DNA from: Mastigamoeba balamuthi
Lineage: Eukaryota; Evosea; Mastigamoebida; Mastigamoebidae
Reading direction: 5' to 3'
Assembly (NCBI GenBank): GCA_902651635.1
Contig: CACRSC010001923.1
Location: forward strand, 16,988 to 55,716
Length of the DNA stretch: 38,729 nt
The translations under genes were made by a program, and so were the position numbers. Shown here piece by piece: positions 29,571-38,729 of the stretch; position 1 is the stretch's first letter; every line of letters starts with the position of its first letter. The notes beneath the pieces are model-generated. The model was not told where the DNA came from. It worked only from the letters and a program-made list of their open reading frames with translations, and did no database searches.

Positions 29571-30865
29571 GAGCTGGCAGAGAGAGTGATGTGCATTGAT
29601 GCTGATGCACATGTCATACAATATGGAGTGTGAAATATGAAGAGAACAATTGCTTTTATTTGGAGGACGAAGCAATTGAGAAGGGCAAGGCCTGAGTGAC
29701 AGAGAGCACTCAGGAGATGGATAAGAGTGTCTCAGCACGTGGGAGTGTCTGCTGCACCATCGGCAGACCCAGATGCAGGGTGAGCAGGGTGAGAGGTGGG
29801 CACTTTGTGCTTGGAGGGAGTGGTGCTGGTGCCCTTGAGGGACTTGTACTCCCTCCAATTGGCACGCTCAGACTTGAGGAGCTCCAGCTGCTCCTTGAGC
29901 CCCTCGTTCTGGCTCTTCAACGTTGCAATGAGCACGTGCTGCTCATGCATATAAACAACAATTAGTGGAGGTTGTGTCAAATATTTATATGCTGCCAGCA
30001 GATAAAATGTGTGTGAGTGAATAAAGGGGAGGGAATTTGACTTACAGTATTGCTCATGGCCTGGTGCAGGGCTAGGGCTGTACGAGCATTCTGAAGACTC
30101 ATAGTGTCAATGTTGTTGACGTCCCAGGCCTCCGTGGGCTGCTGAGACCACCACGAGTGCTTTGCTGGAGCACCAGGGGCCGTAAGCATCTCGTGGTCTG
30201 CTGGTGCTACTGCTGCTGCTGGGACTGGTGCCAGACACTGCTGGATCTTCAGAGGCGAACAAGGAAGAAGACGATGTGGTGCAGCTGGTGCAGCTGGAGC
30301 CACGTACTCCTCGAAGCTTTCCTCCCTCGTCCTCTTGTGTGTCATTGTCTTCTCCTTGTGCTCCTCCTGGTCGTCGTTCCTGTTGCACTCCACCACCTTC
30401 TTGCCTCACAGCTTGCCAATGGACTTGGAGCTGGAGCTCTTGGCCTCGTCTGCAGATGCAGAAGACGTTTCCTTGCTGGCCTGCTTCGCTCCCTTGATAT
30501 TGTCCTTGATGCTCCTCACAGAATTCAGCATGGCTGTGGGACCATCCATGACACACCCCCTTGCACTGAGGTGGCTGAGGCGACACACCTCAGCTGCAAC
30601 AGCAGTCAGTGTCGTCGTTGCATTCTGTACAGTGTTCTCTGTCTGGTCCCAGAACGGCATGGTGAAGTACATCACCTCCAGGCAGTCAGTCCTTGCCTGG
30701 ACTGCCTCGTCCGTGGTCGGAATGTTGATGGAGATGGTGTTGATGAAGGCCTGCACAACAGCATCCTCATACTGCTTGCGTGCCTCTGGCATTGTTGCCT
30801 GCCTGTACTGCTGCAGCAGTGGGCTGAAATGCGAGTTAGACTGGTTGTGCCAGTGTCTTTTTCTA

Positions 30866-30903
30866 TAAGCCAGCAGCATAGGCTATATGCAGCTGGCATA
30901 TGT
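30866..30903. repeat. TATATGCC/GGCATATA-type hairpin at the left edge of the intronic element
   Basis: CCAGCAGCATAGG...TATATGCAGCTGGCATAT directly abuts the left inverted repeat of the element starting at about 30900. A similar hairpin abuts the right end (33573-33593). Confidence 0.7.
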
Positions 30904-31212
30904 CTTTGCAGCCAAACGTACCATTTTACCAGTTTCATTGAAAAAACTAAGTATGAAAAAAAAAGTCGTTTTCAAACGACATTTTGAAATTGGAAAAACA
31001 GAGAATGTCATTTTAAAACGACATTTTAATTTAACCAAAATGATCTGCATAAAAACATTGTTTTTGGTCCCATTTTTATAAGAAATTTGAAGAAGAATAT
31101 TACAGTTTTCAGTGATTTGTGTGAGGTACAATGTATGAAACTGAATTCAGAACATCATTAAAACAATACCATGAAGTGTAATACCTGAAGAATACATACA
31201 AGTGAGTGCTGA

Positions 31213-31860
31213 AAGTGTATAAGTGCATACAGACCGAAAGAGTACACTGTATTATAAACTGTTGGGTGAAATGTATGTGGTACTGTGAAAAAAGGGTTCT
31301 GTTGTGTTGTCTGGTTAACAAAGACAACAAGTAGCAAGAACCTGTAGTGTGTTATGTTAATGTTCAGTGTGCAGGGATGCTATGCATTTGCTACATTAAC
31401 AGATGAATCAATATATATCATTACATTGCAGCCATGTTCAATGACAAAGCTATTAGCCTAAAGGGGATCAGCTACATCTGAATTTGCTGATAAGAATGAC
31501 CATGAACATACAATTGGCGCATGAATGGAGCATGTACCTGATATGACAGACTGACAATGAATAGCAGGCCAAACAGCAGATAACCAGATATTGGATTACT
31601 GCATGAGAATAGCCTGTACCTGCTGGACCAGAATAGAGATCGCGAAAGAGAGCCTTGATAAATCTCTATTGGTATATGTGCTATAATAGAAAAATGCTCT
31701 GGCATGTTGATAAAAAGTGTATGAGTGCATACAGTCCAAATGAGTGCACATCATGAGGAAGAAATGCTGATGTGTAGTTCTGCTGAAATGTGTATGATAC
31801 TATGAAAACAGAAAGAGGTTCTGCTATGTTACCTGATTAACAAAGACAAAAAAGATGAAA
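31213..31860. repeat. Diverged direct repeat, about 150 bp, period about 500 bp
   Basis: AAGTGTATAAGTGCATACAG (from 31213) and AAGTGTATGAGTGCATACAG (from 31717) begin two related segments. Both continue with a GTACTGTGAAAA / ATACTATGAAAA, GGTTCTG and TTAACAAAGACAA series. Confidence 0.6.
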
Positions 31861-32320
31861 GTGTGTAGTATATTATGCTAGTTTACTATCAAGATTATTG
31901 GAACAGTGTACATCAGTTTTGTTCTGTTCTTCTATGAACAATTTGATAGCCAAAGGGAAAATAATCCACATTTCCAAATACCAACATATGCTATTCCTGT
32001 TTATGGATGTGAATTATGCTGGTATGATAATTATAATTTTCTCTTGCATTTTTGTTCTAGTAACATAAAACCATAACTACATTTGAGAGAGGTAATTAAT
32101 AATTGAAAATCTCATCAGTTGGTAAATATGTCCAGTTTAATGTTCTTAATAAGAACTCAATACATGGCAAAAATCTGTTGTTCATTTCTGACTACTTCTC
32201 AATAACTCTAAAAGATGCAGAAGTTCATTATATAAAATGGCACCATTATGCCACTTTAGAAAAATAAAGTTAGTAGCACTTTTGTAATGTTGTAAAAGTG
32301 ATAATCCAAATGTCATAAAC

Positions 32321-32610
32321 ATGGCATTTCAAAAGTGTCGTGAAAGCGACAATTCCAAAAAGGTGGAGAAGTACACTTTTGAAAAAGCTGTGCTTGTGCT
32401 GCTTCACAAAGTGTCGCTTTCGCGACACTTTCAAAAAGGTTGAGTAATACTTTTAAAGTGTCGCGAAAGCGACAGTTCCAAATATCATGAACATGGCATT
32501 TCAAAAGTGTCGCGAAAGCGACAATTCTAAAAAGGTACAGAAGTAACACTTTTGAAAAAGCTTTGCTTGTGCTGCTTCACAAAGTATCGCTTTCGTGACA
32601 CTTTCAAGGA
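32321..32610. repeat. Inner inverted arm (left), two 170-bp tandem units with GCGAAAGC hairpins
   Basis: Units start CATGGCATTTCAAAAGTGTC at 32321 and 32491. Each contains GTGTCGCGAAAGCGACA-type hairpins in alternating orientation (about 32336, 32412, 32457, 32505, 32583). The arm is inverted relative to 33165-33440. Confidence 0.8.
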
Positions 32611-33164
32611 AGTTGTGAGTGACAATAAATAAGAACATTTATAACAAACAAGCAAATGAAATGAAATCAATTGATGGAATTTCATATATTATATTTTTAG
32701 AATATCCAAAGACAATGACTGTATGCTTAGAGACTATAATTACTCTGTACCAGAAATAGCCCTAAGAAAAGTACCTTCAGAAGCTGAATAGCACCAGACA
32801 GAGCAGATTGCTCATGAAGTGAGGAACTGGTCTCGAAGCTAGTGCTGAGGGTCATTAAGCTGTATCTGTCAGTTTTCAGGAAATGCATAGCATAATCTGT
32901 GAATGTGCCAATATAGTATCAAAAAGACCCTTTGAAAATCTATAATAAAGATATTTTCTAATATCTTTATATCATGATATTTAGAAATATCATTATATCA
33001 TATTTCCATTTGTATTTGTGCATTCTGCATTGCACCACTGCTATTACAGTCACTATTTGCTTTTTGAACTCACACAGACAAGCAGTAAGAAGACAGACTT
33101 TTTGGAGCAGGGTACAGCCCAGAAGAACACCAAGAACTATAGAGGCAAGCCAATTAAAGAGTTA

Positions 33165-33440
33165 GCACAGCTTTTTCAAAAGTGTTACTTCTGTACCATT
33201 TTAGAATTGTCGCTTTCACGATACTTTTGAAATGTCATGTTCATGGTATTTGGAACTGATGCTTTCGCGACACTTTATAGTATTACTTTACCTTTTTGAA
33301 AGTGTTACAAAAGCGACACTTTGTGAAGCAGCACAAGTACAGCTTTTTCAAAAGAGTTACTTCTTCACCTTTTTGGAATTGTAGCTTTCGCAACACTTTT
33401 GAAATGGTATATTCATGGTATTTGGAACTGCTACTTTAGT
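33165..33440. repeat. Inner inverted arm (right), two 169-bp tandem units
   Basis: Reverse-complement relative of 32321-32610. Segments TTGTCGCTTTCACGATACTT (33209) and TTGTAGCTTTCGCAACACTT (33378) are about 169 bp apart. CAGCTTTTTCAAAAG and GTGAAGCAGCACAAG mirror the left arm. Confidence 0.8.
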
Positions 33441-34349
33441 ATCTTTTTTGAAAGTACCACATTTTACTGCATACTACGGTTTTTTTCAAAATGTCGTTTT
33501 AAAACGACATTTTCACTTTTTATTGTTTTTCATGAAACTGGTAAAATGGTACGTTTGGCTGCAAAGACATATAGCAATATGCCAGCGGCATATAAACGAA
33601 AAGTAACAGCAAAGTCATAAAAAATGATGAAAGCATTTAAAATACAAATACAAGACAGAGGAAATACATACAAATTGATTGCACCCTCACTGTTGCGCAG
33701 GATGTAGTCGACATAGAAGTGCTGCTGCTGTGCTGTCAGCACAACAGGGTGCCTTACAGCACCACAGGGATGCTGATCACCATGTTCTTCTTCTGCATGC
33801 CAGCCACTGAAAATGCTGGGTTAAGAACGAGGTAGCTCAACTGCTTCTTCTTCATGCTGGTGTTGACTGGAATGATGAGGTTGAGAAGAACAACAAGAGT
33901 CCACTCATCCTCCACAAAGGCCTAGTACACACTGCCGGACTGCAGCAACGTGGCCCGTTTGCCAGATTCCATGTGGCAAACGTCCAAGAAGTACACGTCA
34001 CGCAGGCCCATGCGACAGGGGCCAGTCACGAGGCATGGGACAGTCATTGACCTGATTACTGGCAGGTATGTCCCAGTCTGTTTCGATTGAGTCAGACATC
34101 AGAATTGAGAATGAAATGCGTACTGCTCTGTCACTGGCTTTCTTGGTAATCGTGCTGCTATCCGTGATGATGTCTTCAGGGTGTGGTTGAGGATACAGGG
34201 CCATGAGGTCAGCCCATTCATGCTCAGAGCACACTGCTGGGCGACCTGCCACACGGGGGTCCAAGGCAGCAACCTGCTGCCTGGTGCGCACCCCAGCACC
34301 CTGGAATGCCCCCCAGTCACAGGAAGCTGAGGAAGTGGGCCACGTTCTC

Positions 34350-34455
34350 CTCCTGCTCGTCCTGCTGCTCGTCCTGCTGCTCAGCCTCTGCATCGTCCTG
34401 CTGCTCGGCATCACTGTCCTGCTGCTCAGTCTTCTTGTCCTGCTCCATCGGCTGC
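34350..34455 (-). repeat. CTGCTGCTC/CTGCTCGTC coding microsatellite
   Basis: An imperfect trinucleotide run encoding the Gln/Asp/Glu-rich segment of the minus-strand gene. The frame break at about 34320 lies next to it, compatible with slippage. Confidence 0.7.
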
Positions 34456-34627
34456 TCGTTTGCCTTCTCTGGCTTAATGTCCTGCTGCTGCTGAGACTCG
34501 GAAGACAGCTCGGGCTCAGTGGCTGGTGCTGCTGCTGCTGCCATGGCCTCGCATTCAACCGGGGCTGCAGAAGTGGTTGTGAAAACCACTTGTATAACAG
34601 AAAGAATGTCAGGTTGTAAAGGGATGC

Positions 34628-34795
34628 AGTGCCAGTGATTGTGCCAGTGGCATATAGTTATGTGCCGTCAGCATACAATTATATGCCAGTGGCATAAGTA
34701 TGTGCCAGCAGCATTTACTATGTACTGCTGGCACTGTCGCTGGGACAGAATTAAACCGCCAGCACATAGCATGTGCTGGCAGATGATTGTATGTT
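34628..34795. repeat. Array of GCCAGTGGCATATA-type hairpins in intron 34589-34814
   Basis: At least six inverted modules (GTGCCAGTGGCATATAG, TTATATGCCAGTGGCATAA, GCCAGCACATAGCATGTGCTGGC) fill most of this 226-nt intron. The last is a long near-perfect palindrome. Confidence 0.85.
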
Positions 34796-35107
34796 TGAAG
34801 AGGGAAGAACTCACCAGAACGGCATGTCATTGAGGCCTGTGGTGCAGGGGCTTGATTGGGGGATGTAGGCATGCCCAGCCTCTTGTGCTCACGCTGCACA
34901 ACACAGCACATATACTGTTGGTATAGGGCATATTCAACTTCAAACTCGGTGGGCTGGGAATGCTTGAGAAGGAGAACGAGTGGAGGTGAAGTGAATGCGA
35001 TAACATACCTCGGGCTTCCCCTTCTTGGGGGGTGCTTGGCACAAATGGCGTGGTTGACATCGGCTTGTAGGAGCTTGTAGGACAACCCAAACAATTTTTG
35101 AAAATGA

Positions 35108-35160
35108 TGTCATCTGCCACCGGCACATAATATCTGCCAGCAGCACATCTGCAGGCATAG
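35108..35160. promoter_or_regulatory. Hairpin-bearing divergent promoter, 52 bp between start codons
   Basis: The two ATGs (35113 minus, 35166 plus) are separated by GCCACCGGCACATAATATCTGCCAGCAGCACAT-type modules of the same hairpin family (family members seen here in short pieces: GCCACCGGCACA, CTGCCAGCAGCACA). A shared bidirectional promoter is inferred. Confidence 0.45.
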
Positions 35161-35165
35161 CAGAG

Positions 35166-37048
35166 ATGGAAGCCAAAGATGGTGCCTGGCCTATTCGCAG
35201 CAAGTACAAGTGCAGTACGCATGTGCACAAGGCTCAACTGGGCCCAGCCAACATGCCAGATGGCGATCCAGTTGACCCAGACCTGTCTCGTGTTAGGGCA
35301 CTCGAGGCCCAGGTCAGGAACCTCAGGCAACAGAACAGGCGGCTCAGCACTCAGCTGAAGGTGTACAAGGGCATCAATAGATGGAATACAGCTTAGATGC
35401 ATGCTGCGAAACACGAGCTGCAGACTGCCATGAAACCCACAGGGCTGGAGGAGGCCACGTTTCCTCAGTACATTTCTGCACTGAGGCAGACGATGCCCAG
35501 CTTGATGCTCGTTCTGTGCTCTCTTCTGGGCTATAAGGACACAGCCCCTGACAATGACCTGGCCATGTGTGTGCTCACCATATATGTCATCTGTGTGTGC
35601 AGCTATTCACAGAGAAAGGACGTGCACTTCAGCATGTTACTTTCCAGCCATCTGTGGAGCCATACTACTCCTACAGCCATGTGGGACCAGTTTCACCAGC
35701 TTTGACTTGTGTACGATCACAAAACAACAACGAACAAGCTAGATAAGGCCAGGCACAAGCAGGCCATGCTGCTGCAGAAACACTGTGTGCAGGTTGCAGA
35801 CAACCTGCAGGTGGCTGTAGGGTGCGGTTTCCAGTGTCTGGACAGGCATGCCACGATGCTGCATGGTGTGGTGTGAGGGGGAATAGTACCCAATGACGAC
35901 TACCTCCAGAGAGTGCAGTCGGACACGCTATACACACTTGCAGTACGTTGTTTTTGTTACATTAGCTTTCCTATGTGCTGCCAGCATATAATTATATGCC
36001 GGTGGTACATAATTATATACCGGTGGCACATTCTATGTGCCAGCAGAGAGCATGTTGTGGCGTCTCACTTTGAATCACTCCAGCAAAAAACTGACCTTGC
36101 CTGGTTTTTGCAGAAGGGTGTCATACTTCCCAACGTACTGCCCAGGGGTGTTGTGCCCTCAGAACAGCCATCGGATGACGTACAGCGAACCGTGGAGTTG
36201 TGTGCAATGTACTGCCCACTGGTGCCATACTCCCATGTCCTGCCTCTCGAGTGCAGCTCCTGCACTTTTGCGTGGATGTCTCTGTCTGGCAGCTCTCTGT
36301 CATGCCCACGACCTGTCAAGGAGGTGCTGGGAGAGGTTGTTCATCGGGCTTTCTTCTGGGGGATGTTCTGCAATGACACGGGGTGCCCGTTGTCAGTTCC
36401 TCCTGTGGAGAGCTGCAACAGGCATCTGTCCACACTCATCAGCTGCCAGATGTGGACTGGTGGCAGCACAGAGTCTGCACAGACTGCCTCTTATACGGAC
36501 ATGGTCCGTTTCATGAAGAAGACTCGCTTGGGAGTGGCCACAGGAGGCATTGGTGTCACTTCCATTCACCGTGATCGCTTGAACCAGCAGCAGATAGATC
36601 CCCAGGACATGATGGCTGCTTATGCCAACACCATCTGGGATGTTGAGAAACTCCACAGTGCTCCTCTGAGAGGTGAATGATGTGAGAATTGTGATGCTGA
36701 TGCTCAGGGACTGCACTACAGGCTCAGCACCATCAAGGGAACTACTGAGAAGGTCAAACGCCTAGGAGAGCACATCATGCAGGTGACTTGTCATGCAGAA
36801 AGAGAGTCTCCTCTTTGGAGCAATGCGAACCTGGACTCCTGGCTCTTCAACTCCGATGAGCTACTCCTGACCAGTCCTCTGCAGATGGACCTCGAGATGT
36901 TTGAAGAGGGATTCACCAACCCAGATGCGTCCTTTGATGGTCTGAATGACATTATGGCGATCCAAAGGACTGCATCACGGATTGTGCTGAGTGCAGTGAT
37001 GATGATGATGCCCTCTCCTCTGATGAATCTGACCCTGAGTGTGACTAA
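35166..37048 (+). pseudogene. Split gene with N-terminal coiled coil and acidic tail, decayed, unknown family
   Basis: Starts MEAKDGAWPIRSKYKCSTHV at 35166. A leucine-zipper-like coil follows (LSRVRALEAQVRNLRQQNRR). Coding character continues through a TAG (35394) into PTGLEEATFPQYISALRQTM, a 36-nt intron (about 35567-35602), FSMLLSSHLWSHTTPTAMWD, and past TGAs near 35704 and 35875. It then crosses a hairpin-filled intron (about 35943-36046) into KTDLAWFLQKGVILPNVLPR. Next are SDDVQRTVELCAMYCPLVPY, GGIGVTSIHRDRLNQQQIDP, and after another TGA (36678-36680) LSTIKGTTEKVKRLGEHIMQ. The end reads ECSDDDDALSSDESDPECD in a shifted frame, stop at 37046-37048. Stops are mostly TGA. No domain recognised; it probably accompanies the divergent minus-strand gene as part of a mobile unit. 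Confidence 0.45.
35973..36046. repeat. Hairpin array inside an intron of the plus-strand gene
   Basis: GCTGCCAGCATATAATTATATGCCGGTGG-type modules (for example GCATATAATTATATGC, TACATAATTATATACC, GGCACATTCTATGTGCC) end directly at the presumed acceptor CCAGCAG. Confidence 0.85.
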
Positions 37049-37079
37049 AGAAATGAAACCAGTTGGTTATTTCAATTGA

Positions 37080-37589
37080 AAGCCACTGCATCTGCTTTGA
37101 ATGTCTTATTTATTACCATACCACAAAATGACATAAACTCTTCATGCCGACTCATAGGCTGGCATATATGCCAGCACATACACTGTGCCACCAGCATAGT
37201 TGATGGCCGAGCTGTGCCACTGGCACATAGAACAGAAGTTAAAACGAATTTTAAAAACTGTCAAAATTTGAAAATGAAAAAATCGGAAAACAGCAAAAAG
37301 TAACAAAAAAGAGATGGGAAACGTAAAACTTTAGGATAAAAAAAGAAAAGCACCAAAAAAAAGAAGAAGGGAAAGAGGACTGAGCAGTTTCAAGTTAACA
37401 ACATTCAAGAAAGAAAGAACCAAAATAAAACGCTTAGTTATATATTGCTCAATCACCGGCGATTGAAGAAAGAAATCCAAAAGAAGTTATGAGAAAAACG
37501 ATAAGGAAACACAAAGCCAATGAAAGAACATGTTTTAATAACTCTGAACAGAGTGAACCAGATTTAAGACTGAGAATGAAACTGTAACT
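37080..37589. other. AT-rich spacer with one hairpin cluster
   Basis: Contains a GGCATATATGCC / GTGCCACTGGCACATAG cluster at 37157-37232, then A-rich sequence. No gene seen. It separates the plus-strand gene from the convergent minus-strand gene. Confidence 0.5.
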
Positions 37590-38729
37590 CTATTTTGTCT
37601 TTCTCTTCTTGGAGACAGGAGAGAGCGCCTTGTCTGGTACCTGGTCTGCTTCCTCTTCTTCCTCGGACTTGGCTGTTTTCTTCTTTCTGCCCCTTGTAGC
37701 ACTTAAGTGGTTTCACGGGAGCCTGCACCTGCATAGCTGACGTGCTCTCTGTTGAATTGTTTAAAAGGAACAAAGAAGGAACAAAGAAAAATTGGCACCT
37801 TTCTCCCTGGATTCCTCTGCTGATGTCAAACGAAAAGGAGGACAGAGCTCAGTCGTTACTTTCCCAAGATGAAGACAATTTGCTTCCACCTTCATGTGGA
37901 GAGCTTCCTCGCGAAGCACTACTTCCTGGGGTGCTACCAGGGGAGATGACCCTGGGTCAGATCCAGTCCGGGTTCCTACTGGAGGAGCCAGAAAGACCAG
38001 CACGAAGAAGTTGGTGAATCAAGGAAACAACAGGTAGCATACTCTCCACAGGGTGAGAAATGGAAGGAATACATGTGCACAGTAGCCTGAAGTCCACACC
38101 ACAGTGCAAGGATCTGGTTGTCAGTGAGAATAACATCAGCCATCACAATCTTCATGACTACAGCCTCACCCATTATCTCTCTTCTACACACACATTAGAT
38201 TGATTGCTGGCGATAAAACCCTTCATATCCAGGCAAGAAGCAATGAGACGCCATGTATTGCCATCCAGGCACATGTACCACACCTCATCAAATGGTGGTA
38301 CAGTGAAATTAACAGCCTCTTCGGGTCCCTGGGTGTAAGTAACAGCTGCACTGCAGATATGGAAGACGTTCTTCTTGTCTAGGGCCCCTTCTCCAGAACT
38401 ACTACAAATCCAGCAAACCTCATCCAGCCACGGGACTGATTTGTTTGGCAAGCATGGCCACTTACAAGAAGTCTGCATCTCTAAGGCCGTACATTTGCTA
38501 TTTAAATACTCTTAATAAAGAAAAAAATGTACCTCAGCAAGACGTTGTTCTGCCAGCTCTTTTATTTGTCTCTCCTCTATTTATTGGTATTCAAATGAGA
38601 AACAACGCAACAATCTTTTGTTTATAAACCTTTTTGAGAGGCAGAGGTGGACACGATCTCTGCTGCTGCCCTGGCTGCCTCTGCTGCCTCTGCTGCCTCT
38701 GCTGCCTCTGCTGCCTCTGCTGCCTCTGC
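37590..38729 (-). CDS. Truncated relative of the 16-exon gene at 2761-7554 (5' end outside window)
   Basis: Minus-strand exons include an AEA-repeat end (window edge to 38630), 38576-38533 (ERQIKELAEQRLAE) and one starting at about 38480 (MQTSCKWPCLPNKS). The diagnostic piece is FDEVWYMCLDGNTWRLIASC then LDM, an intron beginning GTTTTATCGCC, and IMGEAVVMKIVMADVILTDN. This parallels VVLICIDGNTRREVTLLPEM, intron, VIVEIILADVGLTDQQQ of the left gene, with the intron at the same place. The end (KKKTAKSEEEEEADQVPDKA, SPVSKKRKTK, TAG at 37590-37592) matches the left gene in style. The large middle of the left gene (exons 6-14) has no visible counterpart. Either a short family member or an internally deleted copy. 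A basic nuclear role is inferred. Confidence 0.55.
38655..38729. repeat. 9-bp CTGCCTCTG tandem repeat at the window edge
   Basis: At least six near-perfect units reach the window end. On the minus strand they encode an Ala-Glu-Ala repeat in frame with the gene there. Confidence 0.8.

Larger units (their letters stand above)
30900..33572. mobile_element. 2.7-kb non-coding inverted-repeat (foldback-like) element in an intron
   Basis: Inverted repeats of about 90 bp bound the element: 30900-30989 and the reverse complement at 33481-33572. Both start ATGTCTTTGCAGCCAAACG, and the outer 39 bases are identical. Each repeat includes a near-palindromic AATGTCGTTTT-AAAACGACATT segment. The interior is AT-rich with no gene, and holds a second, inner pair of long inverted arms. 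It lies wholly inside the intron 30824-33671, so it would be spliced out. It is probably a non-autonomous DNA transposon. A target-site duplication could not be defined because both flanks are hairpin-rich. Confidence 0.75.
29732..35113 (-). pseudogene. Split gene with Gln/Asp-rich and coiled-coil regions, partly decayed, unknown family
   Basis: Exons: 35113-35009 (MTSFSKIVWVVLQAP), 34893-34815, 34588-33672, 30823-30409, 30379-30046, 29938-29732. Introns carry hairpin arrays; one of 2.85 kb (30824-33671) contains an inverted-repeat element. Protein features in order: KKGKPEREHKR basic patch, an Ala-rich stretch, and a Gln/Glu/Asp-rich low-complexity region (EQQDDAEAEQQDEQQ). Then come a possibly globular part (TYLPVIRSMTVPCLVTGPCR, MGLRDVYFLDVCHMESGKRA), a helical region (QYRQATMPEARKQYEDAVVQ) and a C-terminal leucine-zipper-like coil (TLKSQNEGLKEQLELLKSER). 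Frame changes near 34320 and about 34090, and a TAG near 33930, indicate decay or assembly errors. A TGA at 30406-30408 disappears if a 30-nt GTGAGG...CAACAG intron is removed. Divergent from 35166. Function unknown; transposon-borne by context. Confidence 0.5.

Noticed and set aside
1-38729. Genetic code with TGA as a sense codon
   Set aside because: Intact core genes use TGA as their natural terminator (14537-14539, 15136-15138, 19093-19095), so a reassigned TGA is unlikely; short introns or mutation explain the rest better.
1-38729. tRNA or rRNA genes
   Set aside because: No cloverleaf with a GGTTCRANYCC-type box or rRNA-like segment was recognised by eye; a covariance search was not possible here.

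Overview
This is eukaryotic nuclear DNA, probably from a single-celled protist. Genes are split by very short GT-AG introns (mostly about 30-110 nt) with ACTAAC-type branch points. Two introns look like GC-AG introns. AATAAA polyadenylation signals occur, and there are no bacterial operon or Shine-Dalgarno features. Amoebozoa (for example Archamoebae) fits the LRR and U-box repertoire, but that is a guess. Composition is mosaic: about 8.8-21.4 kb is strikingly GC-rich, while both flanks are AT-richer and full of mobile-element-like genes.

Left flank (1-7.6 kb): a divergent pair. A minus-strand transposase-like gene (1-1897) has a DNPVNQNKN...GHTHNDLDQCF signature. A plus-strand 16-exon gene (2761-7554) encodes a basic nuclear-type protein. 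Their introns and shared promoter carry a recurrent palindrome, TATC-RYRYRY-GATA with T/A-rich arms, often placed between the 5' splice site and the branch point.

GC-rich core (7.9-21.4 kb): a segmental duplication of an LRR/coiled-coil/SAM-SAM/U-box gene (probable ubiquitin ligase) with the 3' end of a papain-like protease gene. The second copy (12305-14539 and 15136-17799) appears intact. The first (7898-10010 and 10355-10650) is 5'-truncated, frameshifted and deleted. An ABC-transporter fragment lies between. Next come a small coiled-coil gene (18679-19095) and a 614-residue acidic, Ala-rich gene (19438-21391). TGACGTCA octamers lie 140-240 bp upstream of four start codons.

Right flank (21.4-38.7 kb): a multi-pass membrane protein gene (22228-23100), a decayed Fanzor gene (eukaryotic TnpB-like RNA-guided nuclease; 23140-25691, minus), and a decayed non-LTR reverse transcriptase (27.5-29.2 kb, minus). 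A second divergent gene pair follows (29732-35113 minus; 35166-37048 plus). Its introns and promoter carry a different palindrome family (TATATGCC-GGCATATA type), and one intron holds a 2.7-kb inverted-repeat element with GCGAAAGC mini-hairpins. The right edge is a truncated relative of the left-flank 16-exon gene on the opposite strand (37590 to beyond 38729).

The recurring theme is a divergent pair of split, mobile-element-like genes whose introns and shared promoter carry one pair-specific palindrome family. All exon models were made by eye from splice consensus and reading-phase continuity, with no transcript data.
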